From: Streptomyces sp. CB01249
Lineage (GTDB): Bacteria > Actinomycetota > Actinomycetes > Streptomycetales > Streptomycetaceae
Reading direction: 5' to 3'
Length of the DNA stretch: 64,000 nucleotides
Assembly (NCBI RefSeq): GCF_001905735.1
Contig: NZ_LISW01000001.1
Location: 1,396,801-1,460,800 of the forward strand
The position numbers and the translations under genes were made by a program. Positions 16,635 through 28,600 of this stretch are shown here, in pieces (position 1 is the first letter of the stretch; every line of letters starts with the position of its first letter). The notes under the pieces are model-generated. The model made no database searches. It saw nothing but the letters and a program-made list of their open reading frames with translations, and had not been told where the DNA came from.

Positions 16635-19600
16635 ATGTCCCGACGCGACGGCGACGTCCTTCCCCTGACCGCGGCCCAACGGGAGATCTGGCTCGCCGAG
16701 CAGAGCTCGCCTACACCGATCCCCGGCTACCGCGTCGGTGAGTTCCTGGAGATCCACGGGCCGGTCGACCCGGAGCTGTTCGAAACCGCCCTGCGCCGGG
16801 TGGTGGACGAAGTCGATGCCCTCCACGTCACCTTCACCGACGAGGGCGAAGGCCCGCGCCAGACCCTCCGCGCGGCCTGGGACTGGGCACCGGTGCACCT
16901 CGACCTCGAGGCGGAGCCGGACCCCCGGGCGGCGGCCCGCGCATGGATGGAGCACGACCTCGCCCGCCCGCTCGACCTCTCCCGCGATCCGCTGTTCGGC
17001 CACGCGCTGATCCGGCTGTCGCCCACGGAACACCTCTGGTACCTGAACTACCACCACCTGGTCCTGGACGCGATCAGCGCCTCGATGGTCAGGCAGCGGG
17101 TCGGCGAGGTGTACTCGGCGCTGGCCGACGGCGCCGCCGTCCCGCCCACCCCGTTCGGCACGCTGCGGGACCTGATCGACAGCGACGCCGCGTACCGCGC
17201 CTCCGACGCCTTCACGGCGGACCGCGCCTACTGGAACGAGCGCTTCACCGACCTGCCCGCCCCCACCCGGCTCACCGACACCTCCACGGCCGACCCGCAC
17301 CAGGTCCTGCGGGTGGCCGAGGAGCGGGAGCTGCGTGACGCGGAGGCGCTGCGGGCGGCGGCGGCCAAGGCCGGGGTCAGGTGGTCCCGGGTCGTGATCG
17401 CGGCGACCGCGCTCTACGCCCACCGGCTGAGCGGCGCCCGCGACGTGGTCCTCGCCCTGCCCGTCACCGCCCGCCGGGGCTCCGGCCGCGACCTGATGTC
17501 CGTGCCCGGGACGATGTCCAACGTGGTGCCGCTGCGGCTGACCGTGCGGCCGGACATGCCCTGGGGCGAACTCGTGGCCCAGGTGGCGCGCGAGGTCGAG
17601 GCCGCCGTCGCACACGAGCGGTACCGCAGCGAGGACCTGCTGCGCGACCTCGGCACACCCGGCGGCATCGGCACGGCGTTCCCGCTGATCGTCAACATCA
17701 TGGCCTTCAACGCCAGGCCCGCCTTCGCCGGACACCCCGCGTCCGTGCACCACTTCGTGTCCGGCTCGACCACCGACCTGGCCGTCTGGCTGTTCGACTA
17801 CCGGGACGGCAACCCCCCGCTGCTCAGGCTGCACGGCGCGCCGGACGCGTACGGCGACGACGACCTCGCCGCGCACCAGCAGCGGCTGCTCACCCTGCTC
17901 GACGCCGTCGCGGACCTCGACCCGGACGAGCCGGTGGGCGGGGTCGACCTGCTCACGGCGGATGAGCACCGCGAGAGCGAGGCGCTGGGGACCGGGCCGG
18001 TGGTCCCGGGCGGCACCGAGACGCTGCCGGAACTGTTCCGGGAGCAGGCGCGCAGCGCTCCGGACGCCACGGCCCTCGTGTGCGGCGATGTCTCTTTGTC
18101 GTACGCGGAGTTGGACGCGCGCACGAATCGGCTGGCGCGTGCGCTGGTGGCGCGGGGTGCGGGTCCGGAGCGGCTGGTCGCGGTGGCGTTGCCGAGGTCG
18201 GCCGACCTGGTGGTGGCGATTCTCGCGGTGCTGAAGTCCGGCGCGGCGTATGTGCCGGTGGACCCCGAGTATCCGGCCGCTCGGATCGCGTACCTCCTGG
18301 ACGACGCCCGGCCCGTGCTGACGGTGACCGATACGCGTACCGGGCAGAGGCTGCCGGGCGACACGGGCGACCGGCTGGTGCTGGACGATCCGGAGACGGC
18401 GGCGGAGGTCGCATGCCGCCCCGCCACCGATCCGATGGTGGAGGTCGAGGCCGGCAGCCCCGCCTACGTCATCTACACCTCGGGATCCACCGGCCGTCCC
18501 AAGGGCGTCGTCGCCACCCACGGCAGCCTGGCGGACCTGCTCACCGACCACCAACATCGCCTTTTCGCACCGCTGTTGAAGGATCGGCAGCGGCTGCGCG
18601 TGGCGCTCACCACCTCGGTGTCCTTCGACGCCTCCTGGAACCAGCTGATGGCCCCCTTCGCGGGCCACGAGCTGCACGTCCTGGATTACGCGACCTGGAC
18701 CGACCCGGAGGCATGCGTCGCCTACGCGGCGGACCGTGGGCTGGACTACGTCGAGGCCACCCCTTCGTACCTCCAAGACCTCGTATCGCACGGCCTGTTG
18801 AGCGATGAGCGACACAGCCCCACGCTGGTCGGCGCCGGTGGCGAGGCCGTCCCGCAGCACCTGTGGGAGCGGTTGCGGGCGGCCGACGGCACGCGCTGCG
18901 TCAACCTGTACGGACCCTCCGAGTGCACGGTCAACTCGGTGACCGCTGTCGTGGCGTCGAGCCCGCGCCCGGTCATCGGCCGGCCTGTCAGCAACGCCCG
19001 GCTGTATGTACTCGACGGCGCGCTCCGGCCGGTCCCTGGTGGTCTGGCGGGCGAGCTGTACATCGCGGGTACGGGGTTGGCGCGCGGCTACCTGAACCGG
19101 CCGGGTCTCACGGCCGGGCGGTTCGTGGCGGACCCGTACGGCCCCGAAGGCACACGCATGTACCGCACGGGTGACCGGGTCCGCCGGAACGCCGAAGGCG
19201 ACCTCGAGTTCCTGGGGCGTACGGACGACCAGGTGAAGGTGCGCGGCTTCCGCATCGAACCCGGAGAGATCGAGGCCGTCCTCGCGGACCACGAGGACAT
19301 CGCGCGCACGGCCGTCACCGTGCGCACCGACGACGAGCCCCGCCTCGTCGCCTACGTCGTGCCCGCCGCCGGACGGGACATCCAGCCGGACGCACTGCGC
19401 ACCCGGCTCCGCGACCGGCTGCCCGCCTACATGGTGCCGTCGGCGGTCGTGGTCCTGGACGCCCTGCCGCTGACCCCGAACGGCAAGCTGGACCGGAGCG
19501 CCCTCCCGGCCCCCGGGCACCGGCCCACCGCGCCGGGCCGCGCCCCGCGCAGCGCGGTCGAACACCTGCTCGTCGGGCTGTTCGCCGAGGTGCTGGGCGC

Positions 19601-22600
19601 CCCCGAAGTCGGCCTGGACGAGAGCTTCTTCGACCTCGGCGGGCACTCCCTGCTCGGCACCCGCCTCATCGCCCGCGCCCGGTCCGTACTCGGCGTGGAG
19701 ATGCGGCTCAGCGACCTCTTCGACGCGCCGACGGTGGCCCGGCTGGCGGCCAGGGTGGACGCGGCGGGCCAGGCCCGCCCGGCGCTGGTCCGGCGCGAGC
19801 GGCCCGAGACCGTGCCGCTGTCCTTCGCGCAGCGCCGACTCTGGTTCCTGCACCGCATGGAGGGCCCGAGTGCCACGTACAACATCCCACTCGCCCTGCG
19901 GCTGACCGGGAACCTGGACGAGCGCGCCCTCGAAACGGCCCTGGCGGACGTGGTCGAACGCCACGAGAGCCTGCGCACCGTCTTCCCGGCCGTCGCCGGT
20001 GTGCCGTGCCAGCGGGTCCTGGACGCCGACGCGGCACGGCCCCGGCTGCGCGTGACGGAGACCGCCGAACGCGAACTGCCCGACCTGCTGGCCGAGGCGG
20101 CACGGCAGGGCTTCGAGCTCTCCGGCGAACCGCCCCTGCGCGCCGAGCTGTTCCGGCTCACCGAGGAGGAACACGTACTCCTGCTCGTCGTCCACCACAT
20201 CGCCGGTGACGGCTGGTCGACGGGGCCGCTCGCACAGGACCTGGCGACCGCCTACGCGGCCCGGAGCGAGGACGCGAAGCCGCAGTGGTCGCCGCTGCCG
20301 GTCCAGTACGCGGACTACGCCCTGTGGCAGCGCGAACTGCTGGGCAACGGCGGCGACCCGGACAGCCTGCTGGGCGGTCAGCTCGCCCACTGGCGCGAAC
20401 GGCTCGCGGGCCTGCCCGACCAGATCGAGCTGCCCTTCGACCGGCCCCGGCCCGAGGCGATGTCCTACCGGGGCGCCCAGCTGCCGGTGCGCGTCGACGC
20501 GGAGCTGCACGAGGGCCTGCGCGCCCTCGCCCGCGACGGTGGCGCCAGCCTCTTCATGGTCCTCCAGGCCGGACTGGCCGCGCTGCTCGGCAAGCTGGGC
20601 GCGGGCACCGACGTCCCGATCGGCACGCCCGTCGCGGGGCGCACCGACGAGGCCCTGGACGACCTGGTGGGCTTCTTCGTCAACACCCTGGTGCTGCGCA
20701 CCGACCTGTCCGGCGACCCGACGTTCACTGAACTCCTCACCCGGGTGCGCTCCGAGGCGCTGGCCGCCTACGCCCACCAGGACGTGCCGTTCGAGCACCT
20801 GGTCGAGGCGCTGAACCCGGCGCGGACCCTCGCACACCACCCCCTGTTCCAGACGATGCTCACCCTGCAGAACGCGCCGTCCGGCACCTTCGACCTGCCG
20901 CGCCTGCGCGTCACCTCCGACCTGGTCCCCACCGGCACCGCCAAGTGCGACCTGACCTTCGTGCTCGCCGAACAGCCCGGCGGGGGAGGCCTGTCGGGCG
21001 TGGTGGAGTACAGCACGGACCTGTTCGACGCGGCCACCGTCACCTCCGTCGTCGAGCGCTGGCTGCGGCTGCTGCGCGCCGTCGCCGCCGACCCCGGACG
21101 GCGCATCGGCCAGGTGGACGTGCTGTCGGACGACGAACTGCGGGCCCTGCTGCCGGCCGGGGAGGCCGTGGAACCGCCGCAGCACAGCCTGCCCGTGCTG
21201 TTCGAGCGGCAGGTGCGGGCCGATCCGGACGCCCTCGCCGTCACGGACGGCGCGACCACACTCACGTACGGCGGTCTGAACGCCCGGGCCAACCGGCTGG
21301 CGCACGCCCTGATCGAACGGGGCGTTGGGCCGGAGCAGCTGGTGGCGCTGGCGCTCCCGCGCTCGGCGGACCTGGTCGTGGCGGTGCTCGCGGTGCTCAA
21401 GGCGGGTGCCGCGTATGTGCCGGTGGACCCGGAGTACCCGGCCGCCCGGATCAGCTACCTGCTCCAGGACACCCGGCCCTCCCTGATCCTGACCACCAGT
21501 CAGGTCGACCTGGAAGGCGCGGACCGGCTGCTGCTGGACACCGCCGACCTGGACGGGCTGCCCGACACCGACCCGGGCGTCGCCGTCGATCCGGCCCACG
21601 CCGCCTACGTCATCCACACCTCCGGCTCCACCGGCAACCCCAAGGGCGTCGTCATTCCGCACCGCAACGTGGTGCGCCTCTTCGACACCACGCGCGAGCG
21701 GTTCGCCTTCGGCGCCGACGACGTGTGGACGCTCTTCCACTCCTACGCCTTCGACTTCTCGGTCTGGGAGCTGTGGGGACCCCTGCTGCACGGCGGCCGC
21801 CTGGTCGTCGTGGACCACGAGACCAGCCGCTCGCCCGGCCGCTTCCTCGACCTGCTCGCCCGCGAACGGGTGACGGTGCTCAACCAGACGCCGTCCGCCT
21901 TCCACCAGCTGATGCAGGCCGACGCGGAGGACCCGGACACCGGCGGCCGGCTCGCCCTGCGCACGGTGGTCTTCGGCGGCGAGGCACTGGAGCACGCCCG
22001 GCTGGCCAGCTGGTACGAGCGCCACCCGGAGGACGCGCCGCGCCTGGTCAACATGTACGGCATCACCGAGACCACGGTGCACGTCACCCACGCGGAGCTC
22101 GGCCGGACCGCCACCACCCCCGGTGACATCGGCACCGCCCTCCCCGACCTCCGCGCGTACGTCCTCGACGCGGGCCTGCGCCCGGTCGCCCCGGGCGTCC
22201 CCGGCGAGCTGTACGTCGCGGGTCCCGGCCTGGCACGCGGCTACCTGAACCGGCCCGGCCTCACCGCAGGGCGCTTCGTGGCCGACCCGTACGGACCTGC
22301 GGGCTCACGCATGTACCGCAGCGGTGACGTGGTGCGCCGCGCCGCGGACGGCACCCTGCGCTACGTCGGCCGCGCCGACCAGCAGGTGAAGGTGCGCGGC
22401 TTCCGCATCGAGCTCGGCGAGATCGAAGCGGCCCTGGCTACCCACCCGGACATCGCACAGGTCGCCGTCCTCGCTCGGCAGGACCGGGCCGACGACACCC
22501 GGCTCGCCGCCTACCTCGTACCGGCCGCCGGTACCGCCCCGCAGCCCGCCGCCCTGCGCGCGTACCTGCGCGAGCGCCTGCCGGAGCACATGGTGCCCTC

Positions 22601-25600
22601 CGCGTTCGTCACGCTGGACGCCCTGCCCCTGACCGTCAACGGCAAGCTCGACCACCGCGCCCTGCCCGCCCCCGGCCCCGCCCCGGCGACCGCATCCCGC
22701 GCACCGCGCACCGCCCGGGAGCAGATCCTCTGCGAGCTGTTCGCGGAGGTGCTGGGCGCCCCGGCGGCCGGTGTGGACGACGGCTTCTTCGACCTCGGCG
22801 GGCACTCCCTGCTCGCCACCCGCCTCGCCGCCCGGATCCGCGCGACGCTCGGCGTGGAGATGCCGCTGCGCACGCTGTTCGAGGCGCCGACCCCGGCCGC
22901 CCTGGCCGCGGCCCTGGGCGCCGCAGGCCCGGCGCAGACCGCCCTGGCGCGCCGCGAGCGCCCCGCGACGATCCCGCTGTCGTTCGCGCAACGCCGGCTG
23001 TGGTTCCTGCACCAGCTGGAGGGTGCGGGTGCGAACTACCACATCTCCCTCGCCTGGCGGCTCTCCGGCGACCTGGACCGGCGGGCCCTGGAGGCCGCCG
23101 TCGCGGACGTGGTCGAACGCCACGAAAGCCTGCGCACCGTGTTCCCCGCGGTGGACGGCGTCCCCCACCAACGGGTGCTGGACATGGACGAGGTCCGCCC
23201 CGGCCTGCCCGTGCACGAGACCACCGAGGCCGGGCTGCCCGCCCTGATGGCGGCGGCCCGGGACCGGCGCTTCGACCTGGCCACCGACCTGCCGCTGCGC
23301 GCCGAGCTGTTCGCCGTCGCACCGGACGACCACGTCCTCCACCTGGTCCTCCACCACATCGCGGGCGACGGCTGGTCGCTGAGCCCCCTCGCGCAGGGCC
23401 TGACCGAGGCCTACGCGGCACGCGTCCGGGGCGAGGCCCCGCAGTGGGCGCCGCTTCCCGTCCAGTACGCCGACTACACCCTGTGGCAGCACGAACTGCT
23501 CGGCGACTCCGCCGACCGGGACAGCCTGCTCGCCGCCCAGGCCGACTACTGGACCCGGCAGCTCACCGGGCTCCCGGAGCTGATCGAGTTGCCCGCCGAC
23601 CGCCCCCGCCCGGCGGTCGCCTCCCACCGGGGCGGCTCCGTGCGCGCCGGTCTCGACCCCGAGCTGCACCGGGGGCTCAGCGAGCTCGCCCGCGCCCACG
23701 GGACGAGCCTCTTCATGGTGCTCCAGGCCGGGCTCGCCGCCTTGCTGACCAAGCTGGGGGCGGGCGACGACATCCCCGTAGGCAGCCCGGTCGCCGGCCG
23801 GACCGACCAGGCGCAGGACGAGCTGGTCGGCTACTTCGTCAACACCCTGGTCTTCCGCACCGACACCTCGGGCGACCCGACGTTCGCCGAACTGCTGGAC
23901 CGGGTCCGGGACACCTCGCTCGCCGGGTACGCCCACCAGGATGTGCCGTTCGAATACCTGGTCGAGGTCCTGAACCCGTCCCGGTCCCTCGCGCACCACC
24001 CCCTGTTCCAGGTCATGCTGGTCCTCCAGAACGCGCCCCGGGCCGACTTCGCACCGCCCGGGCTGCGCGTCGAGGACGTGGCGTCCGCGTCGGGCACGGC
24101 CAAGCTGGACCTGATCTTCACGATGGCCGAGCGGCACACGGAGGACGGCACCCCGGACGGGCTCCACGGGACCGTCGAATACGCCGTCGACCTCTACGAC
24201 CCGGCCACCGTCGAGACGATGCTCGCCCGCTGGGAGCGCCTGCTCCGCATCGCGGTCGCCGACCCCGGGCAGCGGCTCAGCGGGCTCGACCTGCTGACGG
24301 CCCGGGAGCACGACGCGCTCACGGCGCTGGGCACCGGGCCGGTGGTCCCGGGCGGCACCGAAACCCTGCCGGAGCTGTTCCGCGAGCAGGTGCGGAAGGT
24401 CCCGGACCTGACCGCCCTCGTGTGCGGTGAGGTGTCGTTGTCGTACGCGGAGCTGGACGCGCGGGCGAACCGGTTGGCCCATGAGCTGAGGGCGCGGGGT
24501 GCGGGTCCGGAGCGGTTGGTCGCGGTGGCCTTGCCGAGGTCGGCCGACCTGGTGGTGGCGATTCTCGCGGTGCTGAAGTCCGGCGCGGCGTATGTGCCGG
24601 TCGATCCGGAGTATCCGGCCGCTCGGATCGCGTACCTCCTGGACGACGCCCGACCCGTGCTCACGGTGACCGATACGCGTACCGGGCAGAACCTTCCGGG
24701 AGACACGGGCGGCCGACTGGTCCTCGACGACCCGGAGACCTCCGCACGGATCGACAGGTGCCCCGCCACCGATCCGGTGGTGCCGATCGACCCGGCCCAG
24801 CCGGTCTACGTCATCTACACCTCCGGGTCCACCGGCCGTCCCAAGGGCGCCGTCGTGACGCACACCGGCCTGGTCAACCTGTACGCCCACCAGGGCTCGC
24901 TGGTGTCTCCGGCGGGGGAGCGGCTGCGCGTCGGACTCACCACGTCCGTGTCGTTCGACGCCTCCTTGGACCAGCTGTTCGCCGTGTTCGCCGGGCATGA
25001 GCTGCACGTCCTGGACGACGCGACGTGGACCGACCCGCGTGCCTTCCTCGACTACGCGGCGCGCTGCGGCCTGGACTACGTGGAGGCGACGCCTTCCTAC
25101 CTCGCAGTGCTGGTCGAGCAAGGTCTGCTGGACGGTTCCGGGCCTCGTCCGTCGCTGGTCGCGGCCGGGGGTGAGCCCGTCCCGCAGCAGCTCTGGGAAC
25201 GGATGCGGGCCGCCGAGGGGACGGTGTGCCTCAACCTGTACGGGCCCTCCGAGTGCACGGTCAACTCGGCTACGGCAGAAGTGACGTCGAGCCCCCGCCC
25301 GATCATCGGCGGGCCTGTCGGCAACGCCCGGCTGCATGTACTGGACGGCGCGTTGCGCCCGGTCCCGAGCGGCGTGACGGGCGAGCTGTACATCGCCGGT
25401 ACGGGGTTGGCGCGCGGCTACCTCAACCGGCCGGGCCTCACGGCCGGGCGTTTCGTCGCCGATCCGTACGGCCCCGGAGGTACGCGCATGTACCGCACGG
25501 GTGACCTGGTGCGCTGGAACACCGAGGGCAGCCTCGAATTCCTGGGCCGCACGGACGACCAGGTGAAGGTACGCGGCTTCCGCATCGAGCCCGGAGAGAT

Positions 25601-28600
25601 CGAGGCCGTCCTCGCGGAGCGCCAGGACATCGCACGTACCGCCGTGGTCGTCAGGCAGGGCGGCACACAGGGCCCCAGGCTCGTGGCGTACGTGCAACCC
25701 ACCGCCGGGACCGCGCCGCAGACCGAGGAGCTGCGGGCGCACCTGCGCGAGCGGCTGCCGGAGTACATGGTGCCGTCCGCGTTCGTGCTGCTCGACGCGC
25801 TGCCGCTGACGCCCAACGGCAAGCTGGACCGGCGCGCCCTGCCCGAGCCCGACGCCGCCACGACGGGCGGGCGGGCGCCGCGTACACCCGAGGAACACGT
25901 GCTGGCCGGGTTGTTCGCCGAGGTGCTCGGCGTGCCCCGGGTCGGGGCCGACGACGACTTCTTCGCCCTCGGCGGGCACTCCTTGCTCGCCACCCGGCTC
26001 GTCGCCCGCGTCCGTACGACGCTGGGCGTGGAGCTGGCCCTGCCCGCCCTCTTCCGCACACCGACCGTGGCCGGACTGGCCGCAGGCCTGAGCACCGCGG
26101 GCCGGGCCAGGCCCGCCCTCGTACGGGCGGAGCGGCCCGAGCGGGTGCCGCTGTCCTCCGCGCAGCGCCGCCTGTGGTTCCTGCGCCAGTTGGAGGGCGC
26201 CGCATCCGTCTACAACATGCCCCTCGCCTGGCGGCTCACCGGTCCGCTGGACCCCGCCGCCCTCGAAGCGGCGCTCGGCGACCTCGTCGACCGGCACGAA
26301 ACCCTGCGTACCGTCTTCCCGGCGCAGGACGGGGTGCCGTACCAGCACGTCGTGGCCACCGGAGAGGCACACCCGGACCTGGTGGTGACCCCGGCAGATG
26401 AGCGCAACCTGACGGAACTGCTGACGGCCGCTGCCGCGCGAGGCTTCGACCTCGCCGCCGAACCGCCGCTGCGCGCCGAGGTGTTCGAGGTCGCCGAGGA
26501 CGAACACGTACTGCTCCTGGTGATGCACCACATCGCCGGAGACGGCTGGTCGCTCGGACCGCTGGCCGCCGACCTGGCGACCGCGTACGCGGCACGCCTC
26601 CGTGGCGAGGCTCCGGAGTGGTTGCCGCTTCCGGTCCAGTACGCCGACTACACGCTCTGGCAGCACACACTGCTGGGCGACCCGTCCGACGCGGACAGCC
26701 TGCTCGCCCGGCAGACCGACTACTGGACGCGGACGCTCGCGGGCCTGCCCGAGCAGATCCGGCTCCCCGCCGACCGCCCCCGCCCCGCAGCCCCTTCCAG
26801 CTCCGGCGGCCGGCTCGCGATCGAGCTGGACGCGGAACTCCACGCCGGACTGGTCCGGCTCGGCCGCGAGCACGGCGCCAGCGTGTACATGGTGCTCCAG
26901 GCCGCCCTGGCCTCCCTGCTCGACAAACTGGGGGCGGGCCAGGACATCCCGGTCGGCAGCCTCATCGCCGGCCGCACCGACCAGGCCCTCGACGACCTCA
27001 TCGGGTTCTTCGTCAACACGCTGGTCCTCCGCACCGACACCTCGGGCGACCCCACCTTCGCCGAACTCCTGGGCCGTGTCCGGGAGAACGCGCTCGGCGC
27101 GTACGCCCACCAGGACCTGCCGTTCGAGCAGGTCGTGGAGGCGCTGAACCCGTCCCGGTCGCTCACCCGGCAGCCGCTGTTCCAGGTGCTGCTGGCCCTC
27201 CAGAACGTGCCGCGCACCGATTTCGCCCTGGGGGGTCTCGCCACCGAACCCGTCCTGGTGGGGACGCCGACGACCATGTTCGACCTCGGCTTCCACCTGC
27301 TGGAGCGCGGCGGCCCCGGTGCGTCCGAGGGCATCGTCGGGCGCGTCGAGTACAGCACCGACCTGTTCGACCCCGCCACCGTGGAGACGCTGGTCGCCCG
27401 CTGGCTGCGGCTTCTCGCGGCGGTCGTCGCTGCGCCGGGGCTGCCGCTGAGCCGGATCGACGTCCTCACCGCCGACGAACGCCACGAGCTGCTGACCACC
27501 CGCAACGACACGGCCCGCCCCGCCGCCGACACCACCCTGCCCGCCCTCTTCGAGGAGCGGGTCCGGGCCACCCCGGACGCCCCAGCCGTGGTCTTCGAGG
27601 ACACCGTGCTGTCGTACGCGGAACTGAACCGCCGCGCCAACCTCCTCGCCCATGCCCTGATCGCCCGTGGAGTGGGCCCCGAGCAGGTCGTCGCCCTCCG
27701 GCTGCCGCGCTCCGCCGAGCTGGTCGTCGCGATCCTCGCGGTGCTCAAGACCGGCGCGGCGTACCTGCCGGTGGACCCGGACTACCCGGCTGCCCGCATC
27801 GCGTACATGGTGGAGGACGCCCGCCCGGCCGTGGTGCTCGACGACCTCGCCTCCGTGACGCCGTCCGGCACGCTGCCGGAGCACGACCCCGGCGTGCGCG
27901 CGGACCCCCGCCACCCCGCCTACGTCATCTACACCTCCGGCTCCACCGGCCGCCCCAAGGCCGTGGTCATGCCCGCCGCCGCACTGCTCAACCTGCTGGC
28001 CTGGCACCATCGGGCCGTCGGCGGCGAACCCGGCACGCGCACCGCGCAGTTCACCGCGATCGGCTTCGACGTCTCCGTGCAGGAGATGCTGTCCGCGCTG
28101 CTGTACGGCAAGACCCTGGTGGTCCCCACCGAGGAGCAACGGCGCAGCGCCGAACTGTTCGCCCACTGGCTGGACCGCCACCGGGTCGAGGAACTGTTCG
28201 CGCCGAACCTGGTGGTCGAGGCGCTGGCCGAGGCCGCCGAGGAGGCCGGTCTCGACCTGCCGCACCTGCGCCTCGTCGCCCAGGCCGGAGAGGCGATGCG
28301 CCTGGGCGGTGCCGTACGCCGCTTCGCCGCCCGGCCCGGCCGGGTGCTGCACAACCACTACGGCCCCGCCGAGACCCACGTCATCACCGCCTACGCGCTC
28401 CCGGCCGACCCCGCCGACTGCCCGCAGCCCGTTCCGATCGGCCGCCCCGTCGACAACTGCCGGGTGTACGTTCTGGACGAGGCCCTGCGACCGGTCGCCC
28501 CCGGTGTCCTGGGCGAGCTGTACCTCGCCGGCACCGGGCTCGCCCGGGGCTACCTCGGCCGACCGGGGCTGACTGCCGGACGCTTCGTCGCCGACCCCCA

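Noticed and set aside
14271..22091. Open minus-strand frame of about 2600 codons antisense to the exporter and NRPS
   Set aside because: High-GC shadow: it mirrors the codon bias of the plus-strand gene, its translation is low-complexity (Gly/Arg/Val/Gln/His repeats) and it has no domain.
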